This document shows positions 10,780 through 21,978 of a stretch of DNA of 64,000 nt, piece after piece. The notes beneath the pieces were generated by a model, which saw nothing but the letters and a program-made list of their open reading frames with translations, searched no databases and had not been told where the DNA came from. Position 1 is the first letter of the stretch; every line of letters begins with the position of its first letter. This DNA comes from Macrobrachium rosenbergii (lineage: Eukaryota; Arthropoda; Malacostraca; Decapoda; Palaemonidae): positions 56,783,468-56,847,467 of the forward strand of contig NC_089781.1 of assembly GCF_040412425.1 (NCBI RefSeq), read 5' to 3'. Position numbers and translations under genes: made by a program.

Positions 10780-12770
10780 AGACTCTTGTACCTAGAAGAA
10801 ATACAACGGTTTACTAAAAGAATACAATACCAATAGTATTACGGATTATTTTTACAAATTTCAACAAAACAATATCAACAATGAGTAAATATACATTAGC
10901 ATCTCACATCGAGAGGAAGAAGGAAATTTAGGTACAGCCATATATGTGCATAACAAAGTATGTTATGACAGAGTACCTGTAAACTTTACTGATCTGCAAA
11001 TATTGAGTATTAGAATACAAATAAAAATTATAATTATGTAATTTATAATTTATACAACAACCTAATCCAAATTATGACTGACAAACTTAAAGAATCACTT
11101 AATAATGCCAAGGAACCTACATTAATAGTAGGTGATTTTAATGCTCACAACCCAGATGTGGGACTGTAATTGTACAGGTTGTCAGTTTTAATCACTAATC
11201 CGGCATCATTGGGACCTGGGTAGGGTGCCGGATTAGCCATTTTGCCGGATTAGCCATTTCTTAGGCTAGAATACACGAAACCCAGTAGCTAAGCACCTTT
11301 TCTTAGAATTAAAATATCCCATAAATTTTTTTTCCAGTACAAGTTGGTTAATAAAGAAAAGACAATTATCAAATACAGGTAGTGCCCGAGTTGATGATAA
11401 ATTACTCAGAGTTTGATGGGGTTAGCAGTTAATAACTGTATGAAAAAAATTTAGTAAATATTTTTAGATTTTATGTGCAGGCACCAGGTACAATCAGGCA
11501 GTGAAAGAGACCAACTTACAATAGAAAAACTTTTTTCCTCCATCTTTTATTCCATCTGCTGGTTAAAAAAAGTAAAAGAGAATGATAAAAGTATTGTTAT
11601 TAACGTTATACTCTTTGGCGCGTGAAATGATAGCCATAAACAACCTAACGGGAAACTGTTGTTTTGCTAATAATCATATCGGATAACAACTGTTTTGCTT
11701 GTATTTCAACCATCGTACAGTAATACACAGTTACTGTAGTTATGTTACAAATGACGTTAAGTACTGTACAATAGGACTAATATATTTTTTACATTATACC
11801 CTTATTCACTTTGGAGAAAAGATCGGCAGGGAAATACACTGCTACAGTAACTTTAAAAAAGTTGTAGCTGAAGCTGAGAAAACAATGTTCAAGCTGCCAA
11901 TGACTATAAATTATCGTGCATCGGCAACATGGATGAAACTCGACTATAAATAAAACTGGAGAGAACGTATTTTAATCAAAACTACTGGGCATGAAAGAAT
12001 ACAAAATACTACTGTTTTCACGCCAATAAAAGATAAATACGTAAAGCTAAGAAAATGATGAAAAACAAGAGAAAATAGCTAATGGAATTTTTGAAAATTT
12101 TACACAAAACAAACATGCCCCCAAATTGCAGCCAATTCCCACAAATGTCATATTAACGAAAAATAGCTAAATTAATTTCACAATGAGACGTTTTTAGTTA
12201 TATTTCGACTTGAAAACACTTCGTGCAATGAAAAATATCCTTGTCCCAAATAAATAAAGTATCCAAATATTCATTTAAGAACTAGAAGCAAGAAAAGCGC
12301 TTTGAACTTAGAATTAAATGCAGCGAAATAAACATCCGATCATCGATTTATGTTCCCAAAACAAAAGTGATTGTAATGAATAATACAAAAGCAATATGAG
12401 AATATACGAACCTGGAAACAATTAATAGTAAAGCATAACTTTTAAAAGATCCAAAAAACGATGCACATAAATATGTTGATGTTTGTATAATACAGTTATT
12501 TGAAATAGAGTTCAAATAGCAGATTCAAATAGAGCAGGAAGTAGAATAGAAGAATTAAAGATTCAATGACATGTTCTGGAACTAAATGATAATGAAATCA
12601 GCACACATTTTTCTAAAACACAGGAACATTAAATCAATTGACTTAACTCTATGTACAAAAAACAAGCTGACAGATTGATTGGAATATAGTTGAAAACTTG
12701 GATACAAGTGATCATTTCCCAATATTAATTCCATTGTTACAAAAATAATCCCACCAAGCAAGTCCTTCAA
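10780..12770 (+). pseudogene. LINE endonuclease (EEP fold), interrupted
   Basis: The upstream part gives GTAIYVHNKV and then, at 11130-11175, VGDFNAHNP and MWDCN, the conserved block around the catalytic Asp-x-Asn of exonuclease-endonuclease-phosphatase domains. The text is cut at 11174 by a DNA transposon and resumes at 12520 with DSNRAGSRIEEL. It ends with DTSDHFPILI (12690-12735), carrying the catalytic SDH motif. The enzyme nicks the target before reverse transcription. Joining across the insert restores the expected W-D-C-N-C-T-D-S-N order, which fixes the insertion point closely. Confidence 0.8.
11175..12519 (+). mobile_element. Pogo-superfamily DNA transposon relic inside the LINE
   Basis: The insert starts after TA at 11173-11174 with CAGGTTGTCAGTTTTAATCA, then a doubled CCGGATTAGCCATTT block. 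At about 11915-11955 the plus strand encodes IGNMDETRL, which matches the block around the second catalytic Asp of pogo/Tigger DDE transposases. A preceding open stretch (11699-11953) in another frame shows that it is broken. The right terminus near 12510-12519 is degenerate, and I cannot see the mirror inverted repeat. Confidence 0.6.
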
Positions 12771-12779
12771 TATAAATTA

Positions 12780-14640
12780 TATAAAGCAGATTGGGAGCAA
12801 TATAAGTTCCACACCAATAATATCCCACCATTTGAATATTTAAAAGACAAGAAATGAAACTAGTAAATTTCATGTTGATTTCATTAAAAATGCTGCTGTA
12901 AAAATACAAAAACAAAATCAAAATCTCATCCAACAAAACACAAAGTCCCATGGTGGTCTGAAAAACTAACAGAACTAACAAAAATAAAATACCAAATTAG
13001 AAGACAATTAGATAGTTTGAATAGAAAGTTGAGTAAAATAAACAAACAAAAACAAATGATATTAGGAGTAACTTTTAGAAAAATGACTATATTTTGATAA
13101 AATTGATACATTAAAACCTAACTATATAACAAAATATCTGCAAAATTTAAAAGAGAAGTAATTCAAAAGAATCATTTCATGGAGGAAATTACACCTCTCT
13201 CTAAGAATACTCCCATTATAAAAAATATGAAAAATTCAGGAAAATAAATGGTACCCATGTTAAACCACCTAGACATGCCAACGTAATAAAAGATGGGAAA
13301 AGAATACTTGATCCTAAAGAAATAATAAAAGTAATAGGAGAAAAAGTTTGGCAAAAGTAACTGAGTGACAAAATTTTAATGAGCATTTCTGCACAAAGAA
13401 AAAAATAGTATAGAATTAATAAACTTTAAATTTTAAAACAATAGAAGATATATATTATAATAGAAAATTTAATATGGAAGAACCCAATTTGCTCTGTTGA
13501 ACAGCAATAAATCTGCCCCCTACAGGTGACAGTATTTGTTTTGAAATGATCTGCAGTAGCACCTTTGGCAAAGACATACTTATTAGAGTTTTATAACAAG
13601 ATAATGGCTTCAAAATTTATTTCCTGATGAATGGCATAAAGCTATAATTATTCCTATCCCCAGACCTGAAAAGATCCCAGTAATGTAAACAATTACAGAC
13701 CAATTTTTTAACAAGTTGTTTATACAAATTACTAGAGAAATGGTAAATGCTCGACTAACATGGCACTTTCGAGAAAATAAAATTTTGACCCCATTCAATT
13801 TGGGTCACAATGTAACAGATCTACACTGGATTCCCTGTCTAACTTGGATGACCACATATGATGAGGATTTGAACGAAAACAAATTACTATAGCTGTCTTT
13901 TTTGACACTGAAAAGGCATATGATACTACATGGAGATATGCAATATTAAAAACATTACATAAAAACAGCATCCATGGACATTTACTCAGGTTTATCCAAA
14001 ACTTTCTGACAAATCGCACTTTTCAAGTGAGAATTGATGATGTATTGTCAAGTACATTTCACTTGAAAATGGTGTTCCACAAGGAAGCATCCTTAGTGGC
14101 ACACTGTTTACTTTAGCAATAAATGATATCAGTAATAATCTACCTATTGGAATTAAAAGTAACTTGTATATGGATGATTTTGCCATATATTATTCAGCAT
14201 CTCGCATAAAACATGCAGAGCGAATCATTAATAAAACTATAATAAAAATAGATGAATGGGCCTCATCTGTAGGCTTTAAATTTTCTATACAAAAACTCAA
14301 GCAGTAATGTTTTATAAAAATAAAAGTGGAAAAGTGAAGAAAAATGTAAAAATCACAAATCATTCCATACCAATTGGCCAAACAGTAAAATTTTTGGGAT
14401 TAGTATTTGATACTCACTTGAACTGGAAAGCCCACATAATATACATGAAATCAAAATGTAAAAGAGCATTAAACCTAAGTAAAAACTATCAAACATTGCT
14501 TGGGAGCTGATAGACACACCCCTTACTGCACTGTATAAAGGAACAGTGCTGTCTATCATTGATTATGGAAGCAAAACATATGGCTCAGCATCAGACGCAA
14601 CGTTGAAAACAGTTAGACCCAGTTCATAATGAAGGCCTTA
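12780..14640 (+). pseudogene. LINE reverse transcriptase
   Basis: Recognisable blocks in order are WHKAIIIPIPRP (about 13635), a decayed NYRPI region, FNLGH (13795), the F-D-x-E-K-A-Y-D block near 13900 (read in two frames), GVPQGSILSGTLF (about 14070, frame-shifted), the catalytic YMDD at 14167-14178, GFKFS with a KT follow-on, and FLGLVFDTHLNWKAHI (14390-14440) of the thumb. The open stretch 14307-14510 is genuine LINE protein. The catalytic aspartates are intact but the frame is broken at least five times. Confidence 0.85.
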
Positions 14641-14698
14641 GAATATGTTCAGAGCCTTTAGAGGTCATCACCAACATCTGGCTTTGAATGTTGAATGT

Positions 14699-14725
14699 CT
14701 CTCTCTCTGCTCTCTCTCTCTCTCC
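14699..14725 (+). repeat. (CT)n microsatellite
   Basis: Short CT run with one G interruption inside the LINE, between the reverse transcriptase and RNase H regions. Confidence 0.9.
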
Positions 14726-15029
14726 ATAGAGAGCTAGAACAATGACGAGTGCTCTGAGAATTCAGACAAATGATTCTCCAACCAAAAAAATTATTTGGAT
14801 TAAGAGATGTGTTTATAAACAATCATCCACCTCCTTTCCCAATTAGAGCTAGAAGATTGTTTGAGTTGCTAATATAAATATACATTTACCTTTAATATTA
14901 AAATTACCTCCTCCTTGGACAATGAATAAAATGAGAATTTGAAACACTTAAAATATTTATAAAAAAGTTATTCATATACCCCAGAACACCATAGACAAAC
15001 TACATACAGTAGAACATATAACCTGAAAA

Positions 15030-15800
15030 GGTCCACATTACTCAATATACACTGGTGGAATCTAAGTCTCACAGTACGGGAGTGGGATATGCTGCAGTAT
15101 CCCAAGACAAAACGTATCAGTTCTCTCTACCAGATAATGCCTTTATTTACAGCTGAGTTATGTGCAATAGCATCAACCATAAAAATATTTGGAGAAGAGC
15201 GTACCCCATAGTGACTCTAGAAGCATTATATAATCATTTCTAGAGCTATAATATAGAAAATAATATTGTACAACAAATTAAGTTTTCACTAAATAATTGT
15301 ATAGTAATGGAAAATGGAAATGGTTGGGATTAAAGGAAATGAAGAGGCTGATAAAGCAGCTAGAAGAAGCAGTCCACATGACAAGAGCAAATGTAGATCC
15401 CTATTAGTGACTAAATAAGATATACAAAAACAACCATTGTAAGTAAATGGCAGAATATATGGAATGAAGAACCTGAAAATAATAAATTAAAACAGATAAA
15501 ATCCAGTGTTGGAAAATGGAGTTCATCATCAGAAGAGACAGACACAAACAGTAATTCTGACTGCTGTCTTCAAATAGGCCATACTTGTTTGATATATGGA
15601 CATTTAATGAACAGTCCATGTGGCCCTCCTCCCAAATGCCCAGATTACAAAGTGTTGATAACTGTCAAACACATATTGTGGAATGTCCAAAATATAACCT
15701 TCAGCAATTATCAAATTTTGGAAATAAATCAATGAAGGAAATTTTGTCAGAATCTATTACATTTTCAGTAATACCAATTTTAATGTTCATAAGAAGTGAT
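15030..15800 (+). pseudogene. LINE RNase H and Cys/His C-terminus
   Basis: The region reads YTGGS-like (about 15045), then an AELCAIAST block (15150) and a DSRSII block (about 15215) that resemble the D-E-D catalytic layout of RNase H. WVGIKGNEEADKAA (15325-15360) matches the conserved end of LINE RNase H. Downstream, IGHTCLIYGHLMNSP and a PPKCPDYK...VKHILW block (15575-15690) match the Cys/His tail of the I/Jockey group. The domain would remove RNA from the hybrid. Frame breaks occur between each block. Confidence 0.7.
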
Positions 15801-16169
15801 TTAATTGATAAAATATAAAAAGCAAATAATGGAATTACAAAAACTCTTAGGGGCCTAATGAATTTTAAAACAACTAAATTTTAAAATTTTAATAAATTTA
15901 TTTTAAATTTTAATATACCTTTTTAGTGAGTAATTATAGAAATGTGAGTGTGTATGTATTTATTGTGTGAGTGTTCCAGTATGAGAATGTGTGCCTTTGT
16001 GCATTTTTTAATTTAATTTTCATTCATTTATCACTATATTGAATGACCTATTTGGTCCCAGTGTTAGCTTCTAGCCTAGCCTGTCATTTCCATCCAAACT
16101 TGGGCCAGCCCTATGAGAGCTGATAGTCAGCTCAGTGGTCAGGTTAAACTGTTTTTAATAATAATAATA

Positions 16170-16182
16170 CTTTACCTATATT
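16170..16182. other. Target-site duplication of the LINE, right copy
   Basis: CTTTACCTATATT follows the TAA-type tail and pairs with 8370-8382. Beyond it the G1 gag sequence resumes on the minus strand. Confidence 0.75.
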
Positions 16183-17334
16183 GATACTACTATTACTGGA
16201 ATACTTACTATACTGCATTCTACCTGACAAAGAATCACTTTCCTTTTTACTTTTACTATCACTTAAAATATGAGTTAGACTACCCATCTGCCAACCTAGT
16301 CGCATCTGCAAAAGATTTTTCACACCTATCTCTTATATATGGCTTAATCTCTGGGGATATGTATTCTGGAAGTTTGCTAACAAAACTAGGCTCTTGAGAT
16401 CAACAAAATTATCAGCTTCAGCGAAGTTAAACAATCATAAAACAATCTTTCTGATTTCTTTCCGTACTCTACATACGAAACAGTACTCTCGCCCCTTCTC
16501 AAACTTCTAAATTTCTTGCAGCATGCCTCCAGGCACTGACCTGTATGCACTAAGAACAGTTTCCTTCAGAATATCATAATCCCTACATTCCTCTTCAGAC
16601 ATACAACTATATTGGCAGTCCCCGGTTACCAGCGGGGTGCTGTTCTGACTGCATGATGATAAGCGAAAATCGCCGATAACTGAAAACTGGTGATTTTTGG
16701 GTCTTTTTGCGATTTCAACCGCTGATAAGCAACACCGATTTTCAGTTATCAGCGCCAATACGTGATTATCGGTGCCAATAAGTGGAAATTGGCACATATA
16801 GGCAATTTAAACCGCCGATTTTCGTCACTAGACAAGCTCCTGTAAAGCCGGATCGCCAATGCGAGCCGCCAATAACTGGGGACTGCCTGTACACAGAAAG
16901 TGCCCTACCACATAAGACTTACTGTAAATATAAAGTCCACTTGTTTTTGTACAACCTACTCAGCTTATCAACTTTTCAAAAGACATGAAATATTTTGTTA
17001 CATCTTCCTCATCAAATTTTGGTACTAATTTCAACACTGCACCCATACCTAAATTATCAACATCTTCATCAAGCTTTCAGTGATGAATTACTACCTGATG
17101 GGCTGTTATGAGAACTTCACCTTAACCAGAACTATTTCTAACTCATGTGTACGCTTTTTCTCTTTTCTACTCTTTTCTTCTTTTCCTCTCTTTCTTTCTC
17201 ATTTTCTTCTCTTCTCCTTTCATTTTCTTTCTAGCAGCAGTTTTTAATTTCTCAAGTGCTCTTTCATCTTTCTCAAACTTCTCCCCTTCTTTCTTCTCAA
17301 CATACTCAAGAAGAGCATCGTCTTCCAGACTGAG
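16183..17334 (-). pseudogene. G1 gag, N-terminal and central part
   Basis: Read on the minus strand from 17330, the protein starts with a Lys/Glu-rich probable coiled coil (about 17325-17150; LLEYVEKKEGEKFEKDERAL). It continues with FDEEDVTKYFMSFEKL (near 17000), a block typical of Gypsy gag proteins with a SCAN-like capsid domain. After a MITE insertion (16614-16889), ILKETVLSAYRSVPG and DNFVDLKSLVLLTNF follow. Structural gag would package the RNA. The Phe/Leu/Ser-rich plus-strand frame at 17147-17362 is only its mirror. Stops are scattered through it, and it ends at the LINE duplication. Confidence 0.7.
16614..16889. mobile_element. Tigger-like MITE (GGCAGTCCCC family)
   Basis: It reads GGCAGTCCCCGGTTACCAGC at the left and TAACTGGGGACTGCCTG at the right, followed by TA. 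The interior has many CGATAA/TTATCG words (CGCCGATAACTGAAAA, GATTTTCAGTTATCAGCG) that can pair with each other. The left end lacks the first CA of the family. It splits the G1 gag relic. Confidence 0.85.
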
Positions 17335-18580
17335 AAGGATTCAACACCAGCAGTTGAAATAAACATGGGAAATGAATATAAACGAAACTCTAACAACCCT
17401 GCAACACATTTATTCACAAATTATTTACAAAGAAAACAAAATGTTGCTTCCCCTTTGCTCTTATTCAACGTGACATTATAAAATAAATCAAAGCAGTTAT
17501 AGACATGGGGAACAGGTTGGAAGGTAGAGCAGTTATAATATCTAAATGGCTAGTTGGTGAGTTATCCTTCGTGGCAGGGGCTCAGCTGAAGAGATATTGC
17601 TGGCTTCAGGCTTGAAGATGTCACAGAAGGACAACTGGAGTGTCAGCTGAAGGGATGAAGCTGGCACGGTGACCATGAGCCGAAGACCTCACAAAAGGGA
17701 TGTCTTCAGGATGGGGCAGTAAATGTTGTTTCTCCAAGAATCTGGAGATTGTGCAAATGGAGGGCAGTCAGGGCTGCACTCCTTGCTGACAGGCAGGCAG
17801 GGCTTAGCAATTTCTCCACACAGGCAGGAAGGGCTGCTTTTCTCCTTTCACAGGTAGGAAGGGCTGGCTACTTTCCACTACTGGTATTTAGGCTTGCTGC
17901 CTCACCTCTTCTCGAACATGGAAGGCTTAGACTTCTCATCACAAGCAGGAAGGGCTGGCTGCTTCTCTTGTCTCTGGTATGTAGGCTCGCAACCCCACCT
18001 CGTTAGAAGTAGGAAGGCTGGCTGCTTTCTTCGCCTTGGGCAGGACAAGATTTTATGGAGATAAGAGTAAAAGTTGTCAAATAAGAGTAAAAGTCGCCTG
18101 AAGGGGATACTCCTGTCGGAACTTTGCTTTGTCCTACCTTTGATTGCCATGTCTGTCTCTGTCTGTTTTTGTCTGTCTTGGGCAGTCGCTTCTGGATGCT
18201 TACATACCAGTGTATGGGCGGAGCTAATGGCGACAAACAATCATCATTCCCATATAGGGAGTTTTTTATTTTGCATACTGATTGGTTCCTTAATAATCAC
18301 CCATTTCCGGTCACGCTGTAGAACCTTCTAGAACAAACTTTCTGATGTAATGTGGACTGAATATTGCGCCATGTTACAAAGGCATGGAATCACATGTTTT
18401 TGTTTCACAGGAAGGAGTTTTCATCAAATCACTAACTGTCCATGAAGCACTGACAACAGTAACTGACAGGTGATGACATCTTCGAGCAAACATTAGCTGG
18501 ATTTCCTTACTACAGTCACTCTTGGAAAAGAGATATTTTTTCAGTATATTTCTTCAACATTATTGCATCTACCCATGACA
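17335..18580 (-). repeat. G1 5' LTR (short form)
   Basis: It aligns with 4567-6467 from AAGGATTCAACACCAGCA to GCATCTACCCATGACA. It lacks the 54 bases corresponding to 4513-4566 and passes directly into gag, so a deletion removed the LTR end, the primer binding site and the gag start. It also lacks the 355-bp MITE and has fewer tandem units than the 3' LTR. Confidence 0.8.
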
Positions 18581-18849
18581 GTTGGCTATCTTCATCATTA
18601 CAGTCTGGTCTGTCATAGAGTTCACTTGTCCCCAGTGTTTACTCCAAACTTTTAAGGGTAATACACTGATTTACGGATGACACCAACTGAACGCGGATTC
18701 GATTGCTTCGGTGCCGTAAGCGCTGTTGATGGCGCTAAAAGCAAGAGTAGTCATCAAGTTAACAGCCCTTTAACGGCACTATAACTTGCGTGCAACATCA
18801 GGTTACAGTGCCAAAACATCTAGTTACACAGCACTACACTGGAACGGAC
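18581..18849. other. No gene seen; non-coding flank of G1
   Basis: A GC-richer patch (18680-18850, with GCGGATTCGATTGCTTCGG and GGCGCTAAAAGCAAGAGTAG) lies between the G1 5' LTR and the inverted-repeat arm. It has no open frame. It could belong to the same unclassified repeat as 18850-19865, but arm 1 has no counterpart for it. Confidence 0.4.
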
Positions 18850-19865
18850 CCCGACATAAGTTGGCTATGCACTTTGCATAGTTTTTAAGACCCAGTTAAA
18901 GGGTTTAGTGCTTTTTGATTTTAAGTTTGGCATGTATTTGTTAAAATTTGGAACCAGTAGGTCTCCTTCAAGGTGAGAAGTTAAGATTAGATCACTAGGC
19001 CATGCTATAATTGGCATGCTGTATTTTTTTTTCCCTGTTTGACAAAGCTATAATTAGCCCTAATTCAGTAATATTTGACAATTTTATTAATTAAACTCAT
19101 TACGCAATGACTTTTTAACATTGATAGTTACATTGAAGTTACCGGGAAGGTTAAATCAGGTTAGCCTAACACTTGTTTTTGTGAAACATAGCCATGAGTG
19201 TAGCTTCCAATCATGCTTGACTTACAAGCTGTAGTGTTTATTAAAGAGCCAGTAATTACTTTATAGTATTTTTATAATCAAACTAAATGGGTTTTGTGAT
19301 ATAGACAGTTCCCAACCCTCCTTAATATTGATGATAAAGGAAAATACATTCATGTGGATCTACTTCAACGGGTATTACTCCATCTTAACTAGTGACTGTC
19401 ACTTGTTTTAAAGATTATGGTGATGCCCTTCTTTTTGCAACAGGAATATGAAAATGACTTTTTCATAGTAGTGAGCTTTGAAGCAAATTAAACTGATTTT
19501 ATATCAATTTGGTACGATTATTCCAGAAATTAATTATTTTAATTTTGTACCAAGGAACTTAGCCTGTAACCTTTACCTGGTGGATGGGAATACTGTAGAC
19601 TGGGTAATCAAAAGTTATGAAATGTATAGAAACACATTGCATGGGTATCCTCTTAGTTTTGTCTTCATTAAGTTTAGAGCATTTGTCAGTTAATCCTTTA
19701 AGGCAATGTTATTGTAGTAATTGTGAATAATATTTTAATACATTACTACTAATTTATGGATATGACCCACTCATCATGTTGCCTAATGTCATACTTATGG
19801 ACACATACTTGTGGCCATGTCAACATGTTTTAATTTGAAGTGTTTGAGTCTATACAGTGATACAG
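18850..19865 (-). repeat. Arm 2 of the diverged ~1-kb inverted repeat pair
   Basis: Its reverse complement aligns with 1300-2330 from the block around ATCACTGTATAGACTCAAAC to the block around AACTATGCAAAGTGCATAG. See arm 1. The open stretch at 19478-19693 has no recognisable protein signal. Confidence 0.7.
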
Positions 19866-20223
19866 GCAGTTTTTAATAAACACCTGTTCTGTTTTTACTA
19901 CTGGACTGTTGTTACATAGGACCCACAGATTACCTGCACCACAGTGAATTGCTCAATCTGCTTTTTTGCATGTGGAAATGGCTCATAACTACAGTGCCTA
20001 CCATGAGCCAGTCCCTTCAAGAACAAAGATTTTGCTGATTGCCAGACATGTGAAATATGCAACATGCTTCTGGCAGGAAGCTTTAAATGATGAAAGAGTT
20101 CATTTTAAGATGTCTCTTTGAGTTCAGTAGAAGTACAGTAGAAGGAGACCACATAATTCGGGCAGAACTCCGGCAGTGTACATTTCTGTCCATCTTCTGA
20201 GCAGAAGCCACGTTTTGGCAATA
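19866..20223. other. No gene seen
   Basis: AT-rich sequence between the inverted-repeat arm and a MITE. It shows neither open frames of interest nor repeat structure. Confidence 0.5.
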
Positions 20224-20604
20224 CAGGCAGTCCCCCGGGTTACGAAAAACCAGGTTGTATCTGACGCCCAAGGTTACGACACTTTTCAAATATATTCATC
20301 AGAAATTATTTCCCAACAAACTGGAAGTTACGACACATGTTCCAGGGTTACGATGAATTACAAAACTTTTCCGACGGAAAAAATATGGCTCTAAAATTGA
20401 AGAATAATCAAAATTTGGAGTTTTTTTTTATGAACTCAATAAAATGCAGTTTACATTGTTTTCAGTACACCCAAAGCATTAAAAGTAAGGTTTTCGAGGG
20501 GATTTTTGACGATTTTCGACGATTCTTCAGCTTACGAAATATTTTCCGCTAACGACACGGCATAGAATGGAATTTCAAATCTACTGTAAACTGTGGACTG
20601 CCTG
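20224..20604. mobile_element. Tigger-like MITE, 381 bp
   Basis: It starts CAGGCAGTCCCCCGGGTTAC and ends CTGTGGACTGCCTG, flanked by TA on both sides (20222-20223 and 20605-20606). The interior repeats GGTTACGA/TTACGACAC words instead of the CGATAA words of the other copies, so this is a second subfamily sharing the same terminus. Confidence 0.85.
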
Positions 20605-20619
20605 TAATTGAAAAAGTGG

Positions 20620-21960
20620 ATTCTAGAACCCCACTACAACTCCTCCAATGGAGTCGAAGAGCCTTTCAATCAGAGAGGTCACTATATCCAACATGAAGGG
20701 ATATAGCTACCTAAAAATTTCCCTTCTGAATCTGGAAAGATCTAGGGAATAATCTTCTGCTTTATATGAGAGATATTTCAGGTGAGAATCTTGCCTTTCG
20801 CATGCAGCAGTCAGATATTGAAGGGACCCTGATAGGGTTAACCCAAACCCATCTGAAATGTTTGTATTCTAGGAAGTAGTGATTTATCCTGACAAATAAA
20901 TTTCTGAGCAGTGATGGTACAACTGCCTTGGCTCAATCATTTCATGCAGACTTCCCTTATAGGGAAATTCTACATGCTGTACTTTCAGAATTCTGAGGAA
21001 ATCATGTCAGTATCAAGGATGACCATGTTACTGAGTATCAGTATGTCAGAGGTGCTATCCATGATTCTTAAAAGGAATTTAAGTCTCTCCTGGATATGGA
21101 GTTGGGTGTGATGTGTAAAATAATTTCTCATCCTTTAAACTAAAGGATAGAGAGACTGCACATCTATCCAGGCAGAGATTGGTTTTTTCACCAAAAACTT
21201 AGGTCATGGGAACATTGTAATAAAACCCAAGCCCAAAACAAATTGAATAGGTTTCCTAGATCTCTGTTGAAATCAGAATGAGTGATAGGAGACAGCCTAC
21301 TCACACCCAGACTTCCGATTGGTAACAACAATATGACCATGTCAGACCATAAACCTCAAATTAGAATGTATGGGCACCAATATCCACCTCTAAGAATGAT
21401 ACTAATATCCCTTGGTTAGACACCTCAATGTATATCCTTTTTATGAATGGAAAATACCTCATTAATGAAAGAGAAACTAGATTTAGGTGAGCATGTAGAA
21501 TTTCTGGACAGAGCGCCTTTCCCAAAACTGACACTGAATGGCTCTTTGCCCCAATTCAATAGGAATTCAGAAACTATCGCAGAGATGGTTATTCTGCCTA
21601 TTAATGTAACAGTGAAAGCCGTAGAAGCAATTTTTCTCCAGTTTAATGGAAAATATAGCAAAAATTTTTTTCAGAGAACCAGCATCCTCCAGGAGGTAAT
21701 AGTTTTCTGTCCCTTCACATTTAAAACAATCAGTCATGAAAGATACAATTTCAAAATTTTTTGGTGACTAAGAAAAGAGAGTTAATGGCAGAAATATAGC
21801 CATTTGTCCTGTCATCCCAGTATCTGACAGTTCTACAAAGGAATGGGCAACAATAATCCTTCCTTTTTAGAAACAGTTCCTATTGAATATGACTACCAAA
21901 CAATTTAACTGAATTTTATGCTAGGCTCCACCTCCTCAATATTATAACTTATACTACTAT
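20620..21960 (+). pseudogene. Degraded coding relic, perhaps gag of DIRS relic D
   Basis: Open fragments in changing plus-strand frames suggest a decayed protein: IREVTISNMKGYSYL (about 20670), SSDGTTALAQSFHADFPYRE (about 20910-20960), EFKSLLDMELGVM (about 21080) and a 106-codon stretch at 21447-21767 with LMKEKLDLGEHVEFLD. I do not recognise the family. It lies upstream of, and in the same orientation as, the DIRS-type reverse transcriptase at 24.6 kb, with a DNA element between them, so it could be that element's first gene. That link is inference only. Confidence 0.35.
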
Positions 21961-21978
21961 GCTGGAATTAGCTATTAA

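Larger units (their letters stand above)
8383..16169 (+). mobile_element. I/Jockey-group LINE, near full length, split by a pogo element
   Basis: The order is 5' untranslated region (8383-9120), gag-like ORF1 (9130-9980), apurinic-type endonuclease (10780-11174 and 12520-12770), reverse transcriptase (12780-14640), RNase H (15030-15420) and a Cys/His-rich C-terminus (15560-15720), ending in a short TAA/AAT tail at 16157-16169. An RNase H domain together with a TAA-type tail favours the I clade, but I cannot exclude a Jockey relative. Without the 1.3-kb pogo insertion the LINE is about 6.4 kb. Frames are broken throughout. It sits inside the gag gene of G1. Confidence 0.8.
4513..18580 (-). mobile_element. 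Gypsy-type LTR retrotransposon G1, split by a nested LINE
   Basis: In minus-strand order I see a 5' LTR (18580-17335), the gag N-terminal part (17334-16183), a LINE insertion, the gag C-terminal zinc knuckle (8280-8236), retropepsin (7979-7785), an integrase HHCC domain and start of its core (7480-6990), a polypurine tract and a 3' LTR (6467-4513). Reverse transcriptase and RNase H are not seen between protease and integrase, so they are probably deleted. Without the LINE the element is about 6.3 kb. LTR ends are TGTC...GACA. No matching host duplication was found at the outer ends, and the primer binding site is lost with 54 bp of the 5' LTR. Confidence 0.8.

Noticed and set aside
17147..17362. 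Phe/Leu/Ser-rich 71-codon plus frame resembling a membrane peptide
   Set aside because: It is the reverse of the Lys/Glu-rich G1 gag coiled coil on the minus strand.
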